Counted from the stretch's first letter, positions 21,778-30,401 are shown. The stretch is 41,676 nt of DNA from Erysipelothrix sp. (GCA_018335655.1 JAGXRX010000014.1:174370-216045); one strand, 5' to 3'. Notes: generated by a model from the sequence alone, not told the origin. Program-made: numbers and translations.

Positions 21778-22376
21778 TGCCAAAAGAAACATTCATTAAC
21801 CTTCCAATTGAAAAGCAAAAGTTAATCTTTGATGCATGTATCAAGGAGTTTTCAACTTATCCATTTTCACAAGCCTCCATTAATCAAATCATTAAGAATG
21901 CCAATATCTCAAGAGGGTCATTCTATCAATACTTTGAAGATAAATGGGATGCTTATGAAATGATGATGGGTCGTATTGCTCAGGAAAAGTTTTCACTATT
22001 ACCACCACCATCATTGAAAAACCATTTCTTTGACGTGATGGAACAATTTTTCCATGACACGATGAAGTGGATACAACTAAAGCCTGATTATTTTCAAATT
22101 GGGATACTCATTGATTATGATTATGACGAACTCATAGTTAAACTTAGGGAAGCGAGCAAAAGTCGTCTACTATTCCTAGAGGATATGATTCGCTCAGATC
22201 AAGCTCAAGGTTTAATTGATTCAAATGTGAATCCAAGTGATTTGGTGGATATGATTACAGAGATTAGTAAATCAGCATTATTAAAAGCATTTCGCTCATC
22301 TGATTTTGAAGAAATGGAAAAGATTTTTCTTACCCGACTACACATTATAAAAAAAGGAGTACAAGTCCATGTTTAA
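21777..22376 (+). CDS. TetR family transcriptional regulator
   Basis: The 199-residue protein has a TetR helix-turn-helix at about residues 10-58, seen in AINQIIKNANISRGSFYQYFEDK-like sequence (ASINQIIKNA then ISRGSFYQYF). The C-terminal ligand domain is not recognisable. It is the first gene of an operon with an ABC exporter, and its stop overlaps the ATPase start. It probably represses this operon through the palindrome at 21760-21777 and responds to an exported compound. Only a weak AGGG is seen as ribosome binding site, seven bases before the ATG, in a very short leader. Confidence 0.88.
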   Translation: MPKETFINLPIEKQKLIFDACIKEFSTYPFSQASINQIIKNANISRGSFYQYFEDKWDAYEMMMGRIAQEKFSLLPPPSLKNHFFDVMEQFFHDTMKWIQLKPDYFQIGILIDYDYDELIVKLREASKSRLLFLEDMIRSDQAQGLIDSNVNPSDLVDMITEISKSALLKAFRSSDFEEMEKIFLTRLHIIKKGVQVHV

Positions 22377-23226
22377 AGTAGAAAATTTACGATTCGCCTA
22401 CCCAAAGAATAAAGAGGAAACCTTACAAGGTTTATCCTTTGACATTCCTAAGGGCACTATCTTTGGTTTCTTAGGTCCAAGTGGAGCAGGAAAGAGTACA
22501 ACTCAAAAAATCTTAGTAAAACTTCTTGATCATTATCAAGGAGAGATTACTTATGATGGTAGGTCATTAAAATCTCTTGATGATTCATTTTATGAAGATA
22601 TCGGTGTTTGTTTTGAAATGCCAATATCATTTTCAAAATTAACAGGATTAGAAAACTTACAATTTTTTGCGAATCTTTATAAGAATCAAGTGGATGTGGA
22701 ACCATTACTAAAACGTATGGGTCTTTGGGAAGATCGCAATAAACTGGTGAGTGAATACTCAAAAGGCATGAAGATTCGTCTTAACTTTATTCGAGCATTA
22801 CTTAATGATCCTAAAATGCTGTTTCTAGACGAGCCGACTAATGGTCTTGATCCTATGAACGCACGCATTTTAAAAGATATGATTAAAGAGTTCAAGGAAA
22901 AAGGAGGAACTGTTTTCATTACGTCACACATCATGAGTGATATTGATGAGTTATGTGATGAAGTAGCCTTTATTGCGAATGGGGTGATTGTTGCGAAAGA
23001 TTCTCCAAGACAACTTAAGATTGAACATGGACAAAAGAAAGTTATGGTTGAAACTCAAGTTAATCATCATTTAGAAAAACATGTTTTTGATTTTAATGAA
23101 CTAAGTAGCCCACGTTTTATTGAACTTTGCCAATCTAATACGATTGAAACCATTCATTCTATGGAAACGACACTTGAAGATATCTTTATTAAAGTTACTG
23201 GAGTAAAACTTCATGACCATGATTAA
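22369..23226 (+). CDS. ABC transporter ATP-binding protein
   Basis: The 285-residue ATPase has Walker A GPSGAGKST at 36-44, the ABC signature YSKGMKIRL (a common variant of LSGGQ), Walker B MLFLDEPTNGLD and the switch His in ITSHIMSD. It energises export with the two following permeases. The layout (TetR, ATPase, two roughly 240-residue ABC-2 type permeases) resembles fluoroquinolone/drug exporters. The substrate is not evident. AAAGGAG precedes the ATG. Confidence 0.9.
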   Translation: MFKVENLRFAYPKNKEETLQGLSFDIPKGTIFGFLGPSGAGKSTTQKILVKLLDHYQGEITYDGRSLKSLDDSFYEDIGVCFEMPISFSKLTGLENLQFFANLYKNQVDVEPLLKRMGLWEDRNKLVSEYSKGMKIRLNFIRALLNDPKMLFLDEPTNGLDPMNARILKDMIKEFKEKGGTVFITSHIMSDIDELCDEVAFIANGVIVAKDSPRQLKIEHGQKKVMVETQVNHHLEKHVFDFNELSSPRFIELCQSNTIETIHSMETTLEDIFIKVTGVKLHDHD

Positions 23227-23938
23227 ACACTTAGTCAAACATGAATGGTTAAGACTGATCAAATACAATCTTTTGATTGCTTCTCTTGTAGTGTCGTTTA
23301 TTTGGGTTATTGCATCTGCATTTCTTACCTATGAAGAGTTGATGTTATTTCTACCTACAATCTTTCTTGTAGAGGCTTCTGCAATGACAGCTTTGCTTAT
23401 TGGGGCTGAAATGTATTATGAAAAGAAAGAGCATACTATTTCATCCATGTTGATATCTCCAATGAGCACTGTTGACTACATGGTTTCTAAAGTCATTGCT
23501 CATGGATTAAATACACTTCTTATATTTGCAATTATGATCGTTGGGTTTATCTTTACGGTAGATATTCGATTAAACATCTTTGAGTTATTCTTAGGTACTG
23601 TTTTTGTGGCAAGTTTCTATGTTGGTTTGGGATTGTTGTTGTCCTATTTTTCAAAGGATTTCACATCACTACTTGTCAACTATATGATTATGATGATTCT
23701 ATTTCTTATTCCTAGTATTCTTATTCTTGCAGGGATATTACCAGAATCATTGATAAACTATACCAAGTATATTCCTAGTGAAATTAGTTTAAGATTAATG
23801 AGTCTATCATTAGGTGAAGTTGATTGGTCACAAGCGTTTATTGATATGGGAATCACACTTGGGGCGACCTTAGTGATGTATCGTTTTATTTTAATACCTC
23901 GTTTTAAATCGTTCGCAAGCGAACATTTAGGAGTGTAA
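23213..23938 (+). CDS. ABC-2 type transporter permease (first)
   Basis: The 241-residue protein has about six hydrophobic segments, starting around residues 18-38. A YEKKEHTISSMLISPMST loop near 70-87 is typical of ABC-2 type export permeases. It overlaps the ATPase gene by 14 bases, and GGAG nine bases before the ATG supports this start. A second permease of equal length follows after one base, so they are likely to form a heterodimer. Confidence 0.82.
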   Translation: MTMIKHLVKHEWLRLIKYNLLIASLVVSFIWVIASAFLTYEELMLFLPTIFLVEASAMTALLIGAEMYYEKKEHTISSMLISPMSTVDYMVSKVIAHGLNTLLIFAIMIVGFIFTVDIRLNIFELFLGTVFVASFYVGLGLLLSYFSKDFTSLLVNYMIMMILFLIPSILILAGILPESLINYTKYIPSEISLRLMSLSLGEVDWSQAFIDMGITLGATLVMYRFILIPRFKSFASEHLGV

Positions 23939-23939
23939 T

Positions 23940-24665
23940 ATGAAACTAAAACTAATTCTTTTTGAAGTTAAGAATATTATGCGCGATAAACTTATGGTTA
24001 TGTTTGTCTTGTATCCGTTTATTATTGGTGTTTTAGCACGACTACTCATGAATGATCCAAATATGGATGCGCAAGCTGTGGATTTGTTGGTCGTCATGTC
24101 TCTCATTATTTCTGGTTTTATTTTCGGTGCATTAGCAGGATTTTCACTTCTTGATGATCGTGATGATCATGTCTTTACTTCCATTTCTATTTCACCAATG
24201 CCGCTTAAAGATTACATTACAATTAAACTTGGATTTATCACAGTATTAAGTATAGTGTCGTCAATTCTTGTGGTGGTTGTGGCTGGAATAACATCCATAG
24301 AATGGTCATATATTATTCTAGTGGCCTTACTATCCTCGCTTCAAGTTCCACTTCATGGAATGTTAATTAACAGTTTTGCCAGTAATAAAGTTGAAGGATT
24401 TGTGGTCATGAAGGCAAGTGGTTTCTTACTCATTTTCCCAATTGCAGCTTTCTTCTTTGTGAATGAAGTCCAGTGGGTATTTGCGATTGCGCCAGCATTT
24501 TGGCCAGCGAAAGCAATTCAAGCAATTCTTTTAAAACCACTTATTGATGCGAATGTTGTGAATTTAGGATTAAACTATTGGGGATTTTTATTAGCTGGTT
24601 TAGGTGTAATGGTTTTATATCTGTCCTTAACAATTCGATTATTTATTAATAAAGTACTAAGATAA
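23940..24665 (+). CDS. ABC-2 type transporter permease (second)
   Basis: The 241-residue membrane protein has about six membrane segments and a DDRDDHVFTSISISPMPLKDYI loop, parallel to that in the preceding permease. The two appear to be old paralogues. It begins with MKLKLILFEVKNIMRDKLMV, typical of drug-export ABC permeases. It completes the exporter. AGGAG precedes the ATG. Confidence 0.82.
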   Translation: MKLKLILFEVKNIMRDKLMVMFVLYPFIIGVLARLLMNDPNMDAQAVDLLVVMSLIISGFIFGALAGFSLLDDRDDHVFTSISISPMPLKDYITIKLGFITVLSIVSSILVVVVAGITSIEWSYIILVALLSSLQVPLHGMLINSFASNKVEGFVVMKASGFLLIFPIAAFFFVNEVQWVFAIAPAFWPAKAIQAILLKPLIDANVVNLGLNYWGFLLAGLGVMVLYLSLTIRLFINKVLR

Positions 24666-24679
24666 AAAAGGAGGAACTT

Positions 24680-24874
24680 ATGATTTTATCCGTTGTATTA
24701 TTTTTATTAGGGGTATTGTATGGTGTAGCTGCTTTTGTAGAGATTGGAATCTTCTATGAAGGAAATCCAAAGACTAGAACGATGATCAAATGGATGGGTA
24801 AGCGTAATTATAAAATCTTACTCATGGTCATGTCCGTCATCTTTATTGGTTTAGGTATATGGCTTCGTCCATAA
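24680..24874 (+). CDS. Small two-helix membrane protein of the ABC operon
   Basis: The 64-residue protein has membrane segments at about 1-24 and 44-62, joined by a basic loop (KTRTMIKWMGKRNYK). AAGGAGG stands before the ATG, so it is well set for translation. It is the last gene of the TetR-ABC operon and is followed by a terminator. I do not recognise its family; a small transporter-associated or uncharacterised membrane protein is likely. Confidence 0.7.
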   Translation: MILSVVLFLLGVLYGVAAFVEIGIFYEGNPKTRTMIKWMGKRNYKILLMVMSVIFIGLGIWLRP

Positions 24875-24899
24875 AAGTCAACGAGAGTTGGCTTTTTTC
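24875..24899 (+). terminator. Terminator of the TetR-ABC operon
   Basis: AAGTCAAC (24875-24882) pairs with GTTGGCTT (24887-24894) with one G-U pair around a GAGA tetraloop, followed by T-run to 24898. Confidence 0.85.
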
Positions 24900-24920
24900 A
24901 TGCCTAAGTGAATGAATCTT

Positions 24921-24929
24921 TGGTATAAT
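24921..24929 (+). promoter_or_regulatory. Extended -10 promoter predicting a leaderless GNAT mRNA
   Basis: TGGTATAAT is an extended -10 element ending six bases before ATG 24936. The predicted start coincides with that ATG. Confidence 0.55.
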
Positions 24930-24935
24930 ATGGGT

Positions 24936-25430
24936 ATGCTTAAACCTATTATAGATAAGATTAAAACATGGTGGAACCACTCGTTAGTTCTTGAAAACGA
25001 GCAAGTAAGGTTATTACTCATTCATCAAATTACTAGACCCAATGAAGCAAATTGGTTACCGAGTATGGTTTTTGATATTGAAGAAAAAGTTACAGGTAAG
25101 ATTGTTGGACGATGCGATATTCGCTTTGGAATGAATCCTTATATGCGATATATGGGAAACATTGGATACACTATTTATCCACCTTATCGGGGGCATCATT
25201 ATGCAACCCTAGCTACTGCTTTATTACTTGCCCACGCAAAAGAAAGCATGGATGAAGTAATCATTACATGTAATCCTGACAACATTGCTTCTATTAAAAC
25301 AATTCAGCGTCTAGGTGGAGAACTTATTGGAGTTGAAGATGTTCCGCTTGGTCATGAGTTACATGATCAAGGAGAAGCAGTTAAATGTATTTATCGTATA
25401 AAAGTAAAAGAAAGAGGAATTTATGATTAA
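24936..25430 (+). CDS. GNAT-family N-acetyltransferase
   Basis: The 164-residue protein has the GNAT acetyl-CoA site in GNIGYTIYPPYRGHHYATLA, where the R-G-x-x-x-A portion binds the pyrophosphate. The late motif NPDNIASIKTIQRLGGEL follows. It resembles RimJ/RimL-like or general GNAT acetyltransferases; the substrate is unknown. I use ATG 24936 because the promoter -10 box occupies 24924-24929, inside the longer reading from 24912. The mRNA would then be leaderless. The stop overlaps the HAD gene start by eight bases, so a four-gene unit with HAD, cardiolipin synthase and patatin is likely. Confidence 0.82.
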   Translation: MLKPIIDKIKTWWNHSLVLENEQVRLLLIHQITRPNEANWLPSMVFDIEEKVTGKIVGRCDIRFGMNPYMRYMGNIGYTIYPPYRGHHYATLATALLLAHAKESMDEVIITCNPDNIASIKTIQRLGGELIGVEDVPLGHELHDQGEAVKCIYRIKVKERGIYD

Positions 25431-26253
25431 ATGTCTCGTTAGTGATGTCGATGGAACTTTATTTTTAGATGTTGATCCTCCTACAGGGATTATTGAAAAT
25501 ACTACGATCCAACGTATACAAGAATTAACTAAATCAGGAGTTCGTTTTGTCATGGCAAGTGGTCGTGATCATCTTACGGCTCATTATCTTGAATCAAAGC
25601 TCAATGTAAAGGTTGATGGAATTGGTCAAAATGGTGGGGTAGTGATGATTGACAATGAAGTTCTTGTTTCATTTCCGATTGAAGAAACACTTGTGAAAGC
25701 GTTACATACGCTATATCAAAAAACTAATTTTGATGTAAACATTCTATTTATCGATGATCGTGGACATCATGTCTTTGTACGCCCATCAGGATGGATGTAT
25801 GACTTATTTCAAACTATGCTTACACGCAAAGAGATAACCCATCTTTATGAACATGATATTCATCAATATCGAAAAGCAGATAATCATCCGTTTGTTAAAG
25901 CGGTGGTCACATGCAATACTCAAGAAGAGCGTGATGCATTTACTCAAGAAATGGTTGAGTATTTATCGGATTATTCATATGATTGGTTTTATTCATCTCC
26001 TCAATACATTGAGATTATGAGTAAGAATGTGAATAAAGGTACTGGTGTCTTGCATCTAGCAAAAGTATTAAACTTAAAATTAGATGAAATCGCAGTGGTT
26101 GGAGATTCTTATAACGATATTTCAATGTTTAAAGTTACTCCGCATAGTTTCGCTATGGATCATGGCGATGCATTAGTTCGTGCAGAAGCAAATTATGAAG
26201 TAAGTAAGGTTGATGAAGTAATTGATTACATCTTAAAATACAACCAACTATAA
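25423..26253 (+). CDS. HAD-IIB (Cof-like) sugar/nucleotide phosphatase
   Basis: The 276-residue protein begins with motif I, SDVDGTLFLDV (Asp8, Asp10). It has MASGRD as motif II, a type IIB alpha/beta cap, then a late Lys and VVGDSYNDISMF as the Mg2+ motif. Such Cof/YidA enzymes dephosphorylate small metabolites such as sugar phosphates or flavin intermediates; the precise substrate is unknown. AGAGGA precedes the ATG and the gene overlaps the GNAT stop. Confidence 0.88.
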   Translation: MIKCLVSDVDGTLFLDVDPPTGIIENTTIQRIQELTKSGVRFVMASGRDHLTAHYLESKLNVKVDGIGQNGGVVMIDNEVLVSFPIEETLVKALHTLYQKTNFDVNILFIDDRGHHVFVRPSGWMYDLFQTMLTRKEITHLYEHDIHQYRKADNHPFVKAVVTCNTQEERDAFTQEMVEYLSDYSYDWFYSSPQYIEIMSKNVNKGTGVLHLAKVLNLKLDEIAVVGDSYNDISMFKVTPHSFAMDHGDALVRAEANYEVSKVDEVIDYILKYNQL

Positions 26254-26259
26254 AAAAAC

Positions 26260-27786
26260 ATGAAACGCAAGGCAATACGAAAAAAACTTATCTCTAAACC
26301 ATTAATCATTGCGATTGCCTTTTTTCTGCAGCTCGCTTTACTAATGTCGATTGTGTATCAGCTCTCTCAACACTTGTTTGGGTTGTACACTTTTTTTGTA
26401 ATCTTGAGTTATGTCACAGTCATTATAGTATTGAATCGTGATGATAACCCTTCATACCAATTGATATGGACAATCATGATTTTATTCATTCCGCTATTTG
26501 GAGGATTATTATATCTACTTTTTGGTGGGAAGAAAGTTCCAAAAGCACTTCAAAAAGAGATGATGCTTATGGACTCTACAAAACCATATCTTGAAGTGGA
26601 TGATACACAACTTATCGATGATATGCCACAATCACTAGAGCGTTGGAAAAAATTAATCACCTATCTAAGAACTCAAACATATTTTCCATTATTTGCGAAA
26701 ACTCAAAGTATGTATTTACCATTAGGTGAAGATAAGTTTGTCATGATGTGTGAAGCGCTCAAACAAGCTAAGCACTTTATACTCCTTGAGTATTTCATTG
26801 TGAAAGATGGAAAAATGCTTGAAAGTATTTCTAAGATTCTCATTAGTAAAGTGCAAGAAGGTGTTGAAGTGTTATTTGTTGTTGATGACTTTGGTTCCTC
26901 AGAATTATCAACCCAAACAACACAAAATCTAAAAAATGCTGGAGTTAAGCTTGTATTTTTTAATCCTTTGAGACCATCACTTGCCATATTCATGAATAAT
27001 CGTGATCATCGCAAGATTTGTGTTGTTGATAATCGAATTGGGTTTGTTGGGGGCATTAATATTGGTGATGAATATATCAATGTAATTGAGCGCTTTGGTC
27101 ATTGGAAAGACAATGCGATTATGCTTGAGGGGGAAGCAGTAAGTTCTCTCACCATTATGTTTTTAACGATGTATCAATATGTTAGTAAACAAGATATCGA
27201 TATTAAATCATACTTACTCGAGAATAGTATGGAAGATGACGGATATATTCAACCTTTTTCCGATTCTCCAACAGATGAAGAGGCTGTTGGTGAAAGTGTT
27301 CATTTACATCTTATAAACTTAGCAAACAAAAGTATAAAAATTCAAACACCATATCTTATCCTTTCCCATATTATGAAGAATGCATTAATCATTGCAGCAA
27401 AAAGTGGTATTAAGGTAGAGATCATGGTTCCGCATGTTCCAGATAAGCGGCTTGTCTTTGAAGTGACACGCTCGTACTATGAATCACTTATCAATGCAGG
27501 AGTTATCATTGCTGAATATGAACCTGGATTTGTTCATGCGAAGATGATGATTATTGATGATGAAGTAGCAACACTTGGAACAACCAACATGGATTACCGC
27601 TCATACTATCTACATTTTGAATGTGGTGTTATGGTCTATAAGAGTTCGATTATCCAACTTATGAGCGATGATTTTGATAAGACAATGAAAGAATGTGTTA
27701 TAATCACAAAGAAATATGTTGCAGAAACCTCTTTGATTCTTAAGGTGTTTAGAGCTTTATTACGAGTCTTTGCGACAATGCTATAA
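26260..27786 (+). CDS. cls: Cardiolipin synthase
   Basis: This membrane enzyme condenses two phosphatidylglycerols to cardiolipin and glycerol. The 508-residue protein has two N-terminal membrane helices (about 13-36 and 42-58) and the two phospholipase D motifs: His250-Lys252-Asp257 in DHRKICVVDN and His426-Lys428-Asp433 in HAKMMIIDD. Both are complete, so it should be active. It starts six bases after the HAD stop with no clear ribosome binding site, so translation may depend on coupling. The phospholipase-like gene follows eight bases later. Confidence 0.93.
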   Translation: MKRKAIRKKLISKPLIIAIAFFLQLALLMSIVYQLSQHLFGLYTFFVILSYVTVIIVLNRDDNPSYQLIWTIMILFIPLFGGLLYLLFGGKKVPKALQKEMMLMDSTKPYLEVDDTQLIDDMPQSLERWKKLITYLRTQTYFPLFAKTQSMYLPLGEDKFVMMCEALKQAKHFILLEYFIVKDGKMLESISKILISKVQEGVEVLFVVDDFGSSELSTQTTQNLKNAGVKLVFFNPLRPSLAIFMNNRDHRKICVVDNRIGFVGGINIGDEYINVIERFGHWKDNAIMLEGEAVSSLTIMFLTMYQYVSKQDIDIKSYLLENSMEDDGYIQPFSDSPTDEEAVGESVHLHLINLANKSIKIQTPYLILSHIMKNALIIAAKSGIKVEIMVPHVPDKRLVFEVTRSYYESLINAGVIIAEYEPGFVHAKMMIIDDEVATLGTTNMDYRSYYLHFECGVMVYKSSIIQLMSDDFDKTMKECVIITKKYVAETSLILKVFRALLRVFATML

Positions 27787-27794
27787 GGAGCGTT

Positions 27795-28646
27795 ATGAGT
27801 AAATTAGGCCTAGTTTTAGAGGGTGGCGGGTTAAGAGCTGCCTATACCGCAGGTGTCCTGCGTTGGTTTAAAGATAATCAAGTATCAGTTGATTTTGTAG
27901 TAGGTGTATCTTCTGGGGCATTGCTTGCAACACTTTTTGTTGCTGATGAAAATGATGCATTAAAACTATTAGCTGTTGATTATGCTTCAAAGAAAGAAAA
28001 TGTTGGTTGGGGTCCAATGATTAGAGAACTTGCTCCGGTGGGTTACAATTTTTTGTTCAAAGAAATTGTTCAAAAAACATTAAAACTTGATATGAATAAA
28101 GTCATTAACTCATCGATTCCTTTAGAAATTGGAATCTATGATCTATATGATCAAAAAACGTTATGGCTTAAGAATAAAGATTTAGATAAAGAATGGAAGT
28201 TTGTCCATGCATCCTGTGTTTTACCAATTGCTGGTCGTGCAGTGCGTATTGGTAAGAAACGATATCTTGATGCAGGGTTAACGAGTATGATTGCGATAGA
28301 TCGCTCACTTGCTAATGGGTGTGATCGTCATATTGTTATCACTACGAAAGATAAAGACTTTGTGAGACCTCAAAACTCACCATTTCTTCAATTTGTACTA
28401 GACTTAATGTATGCACGTTTTCCAATCATGCGTAAGCAATTTAGACTTCGTACAGGAATCTATTATGAAGAAAAAGCAAAAGTAGAAGCACTTGAGGAAA
28501 AACAAGAAGCGATATTCTTAAGACCAAGTAAAGATCTTGGAGTTAAGCGATTCTCTGGAGATTATGATCAACTTAATGCCCTTTATGACTTAGGTTATCA
28601 AGATACAGAATCAAAAAAAGAAGCAATATTACAGTTTATTCGTTAA
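27795..28646 (+). CDS. Patatin-like phospholipase
   Basis: The 283-residue protein has the oxyanion glycine motif LEGGGLRAAY at 8-17, the nucleophile elbow GVSSG at 37-41 (Ser39) and the catalytic Asp159 in LDAG, a common variant of DGG. Patatins cleave acyl groups from phospholipids or related lipids. No signal peptide is seen, so action at the inner membrane face is likely. AAGGAGC precedes the ATG. Placement directly after cardiolipin synthase suggests membrane lipid remodelling. A strong terminator ends the unit. Confidence 0.88.
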   Translation: MSKLGLVLEGGGLRAAYTAGVLRWFKDNQVSVDFVVGVSSGALLATLFVADENDALKLLAVDYASKKENVGWGPMIRELAPVGYNFLFKEIVQKTLKLDMNKVINSSIPLEIGIYDLYDQKTLWLKNKDLDKEWKFVHASCVLPIAGRAVRIGKKRYLDAGLTSMIAIDRSLANGCDRHIVITTKDKDFVRPQNSPFLQFVLDLMYARFPIMRKQFRLRTGIYYEEKAKVEALEEKQEAIFLRPSKDLGVKRFSGDYDQLNALYDLGYQDTESKKEAILQFIR

Positions 28647-28672
28647 CCCTTGATCATTCAAGGGTTTATTTT
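28645..28672 (+). terminator. Terminator after the patatin gene
   Basis: AACCCTTGA (28645-28653) pairs perfectly with TCAAGGGTT (28658-28666) around TCAT, followed by TATTTTT. The stop codon overlaps the first base pairs. Confidence 0.85.
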
Positions 28673-28682
28673 TGTATATCTA

Positions 28683-28720
28683 TGTAACAAATTACAACAC
28701 ACACAATGTAAAATATTACA
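28683..28720 (+). repeat. Two TGTAA-N4-TTACA palindromes upstream of the peptide transporter
   Basis: TGTAA-CAAA-TTACA (28683-28696) and TGTAA-AATA-TTACA (28707-28720) are the same perfect five-base inverted repeat 24 bases apart, upstream of the -35 box. A further pair of half-sites, TGTAAC (28751-28756) and GTTACA (28779-28784), flanks the -10 box. They look like binding sites for one dimeric regulator. Confidence 0.6.
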
Positions 28721-28738
28721 CTAAATATAATAATTTTC

Positions 28739-28767
28739 TTGACTTGTGAATGTAACATCTCTATAAT
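28739..28767 (+). promoter_or_regulatory. Promoter of the peptide transporter operon
   Basis: TTGACT (28739-28744) and TATAAT (28762-28767) are spaced by 17 bases. One TGTAAC half-site lies in the spacer. Confidence 0.85.
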
Positions 28768-28795
28768 TTAGGAAACTTGTTACATAGGAGGACAA

Positions 28796-30325
28796 ATGAT
28801 GAAGAAGAAATCAGCGATACTATTATCACTGGGAATCATCTTTGGTTTATTGGTAGCTGGATGTGCTCCATCGACACCAACACCAGGGAAAGATTCTTTA
28901 GTGGTGGCAATGGGTGGAAACCCTGTTACTCTTGATCCTCACGGATCAAATGACCAAGCCTCTAGCCGAGTGCATCGTCAAATTTATGAGACTTTAATTT
29001 ATCAAACGGAAGGTTTGGATCTAGTTCCTGCTTTAGCAACTTCTTGGACCCAAATTGATGATTTGACGTTTGAGTTTAAGCTAAAAGCTGGAGTGACTTT
29101 CCATAATGGAGAACCACTCACGGCAAGTGATGTGAAGTTCACACTTGAGCGTGCTCTTGCATCTGCATTCATTGGTCATATTGTAGGACCTCTTGATAAA
29201 GAATCGATTACTGTTGTCGATGATCTCACGATTCGTTTAGCGACAACTCGTCCATTTGCACCATTACTAACACATCTTGCTCACCCAGCAATGGCTATTC
29301 TGAATGAGAAAGCAGTGACTGAAGGCGGGGAAGACTATGGTACTAATCCAGTTGGAACAGGACCATTCAAGTTCGTGTCATGGGATTTTGATGAAAAGGT
29401 TACTTTAGAACGCTTTGATGATTACCATGCTACAAAAGCATTACTACGTGAAATCGTATTTAGAATTATTCCTGATAATACTGTACGTACTATTGAATTA
29501 GAAACTGGTGGAGCAGATATCATTTTTGATATTCAACCTGCAGACGTAAGTCGTGTTGATGCAGATCCTACACTTACACTTGTACGTGATGCAAACTTAT
29601 CAGTAACATATATTGGATTTAACGTTGAAAAAGCACCATTTAATGATGTTCGTGTTCGCCAAGCGATTAACTTAGCCATTGATATGGAAGCGGTTGTTAA
29701 TACTGTATATGCAGGTGTTGGTTCTCCAGCAAAAGGTCCTCTAGGACCAAACGTCTTTGGAGCTAACATGGATTTAGAAGGTTGGGATCGTGATGTTGAC
29801 GCTGCTAAAGCATTACTTGCTGATGCAGGATATGCAGATGGTTTCACCACAACACTTTGGACGAATGATAACTTACAACGTGTACAGATTGCTGAAATTG
29901 TTCAGAATCAACTTGCAGCGGTTGGTATTACAGTTGAAATCGTTGAAGTTGAGTGGTCCAAATACTTAGCTGATACAGCTGCTGGTTTACATGACATGTT
30001 TATCCTTGGATGGACAACTGTGACTGCAGATGCTGACTATGGTCTATTTGCATTATTCCATTCTTCCGCAAAAGGAACACCTGGAAACCGTACATTCTAC
30101 GCGAATGCACGTGTGGATGAACTTCTTGACTTAGGTCGTACAACGACTGATCAAGCTGCTCGTCTTGCGGCATACAAAGAAGCTCAAGAAATCATTCGTG
30201 ATGAAGCCCCTTGGGTATTCACATGGACTGGTGAGAATATTAGTGGTACACATAGTTCAGTTCGTGGATTCTTACAACACCCAGCTGGACATCACCGTTT
30301 AGATAAAGTTTCATTTAGCGAATAA
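28796..30325 (+). CDS. dppA: Dipeptide/oligopeptide ABC transporter substrate-binding lipoprotein
   Basis: The 509-residue protein has a lipoprotein signal with lipobox LVAGC (Cys23) and is a family 5 extracellular solute-binding protein. Family signatures include NPVTLDPHGSND near 41-52, the W-x-x-x-D-DLTFEFKLKAGVTFHNGEP stretch and the late SVRGFLQHP segment. It captures peptides (or nickel, glutathione or similar ligands in relatives). AGGAGG lies at 28786-28791. The first ATG is kept, but the next ATG three bases on has the better spacing. A hairpin separates it from the permease genes, consistent with higher expression of the binding protein. Confidence 0.9.
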   Translation: MMKKKSAILLSLGIIFGLLVAGCAPSTPTPGKDSLVVAMGGNPVTLDPHGSNDQASSRVHRQIYETLIYQTEGLDLVPALATSWTQIDDLTFEFKLKAGVTFHNGEPLTASDVKFTLERALASAFIGHIVGPLDKESITVVDDLTIRLATTRPFAPLLTHLAHPAMAILNEKAVTEGGEDYGTNPVGTGPFKFVSWDFDEKVTLERFDDYHATKALLREIVFRIIPDNTVRTIELETGGADIIFDIQPADVSRVDADPTLTLVRDANLSVTYIGFNVEKAPFNDVRVRQAINLAIDMEAVVNTVYAGVGSPAKGPLGPNVFGANMDLEGWDRDVDAAKALLADAGYADGFTTTLWTNDNLQRVQIAEIVQNQLAAVGITVEIVEVEWSKYLADTAAGLHDMFILGWTTVTADADYGLFALFHSSAKGTPGNRTFYANARVDELLDLGRTTTDQAARLAAYKEAQEIIRDEAPWVFTWTGENISGTHSSVRGFLQHPAGHHRLDKVSFSE

Positions 30326-30346
30326 GATTTAAACATTTATATTTTT

Positions 30347-30379
30347 CTCAAGGGTCATAATTTTATGGCCCTTGAGTTT
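30347..30379 (+). terminator. Intercistronic hairpin/partial terminator between dppA and dppB
   Basis: CTCAAGGGTCATA (30347-30359) pairs with TATGGCCCTTGAG (30364-30376), one G-U pair, followed by only TTTC. The weak T-tract suggests leaky termination or protection of the upstream mRNA. Confidence 0.7.
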
Positions 30380-30401
30380 CTCATGAATAGGATGGTGAAC
30401 T

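Noticed and set aside
29533-29850. 105-residue open frame on the minus strand inside dppA
   Set aside because: It lies wholly within a well-supported gene, has no motif or ribosome binding site, and its composition is that of an antisense shadow.
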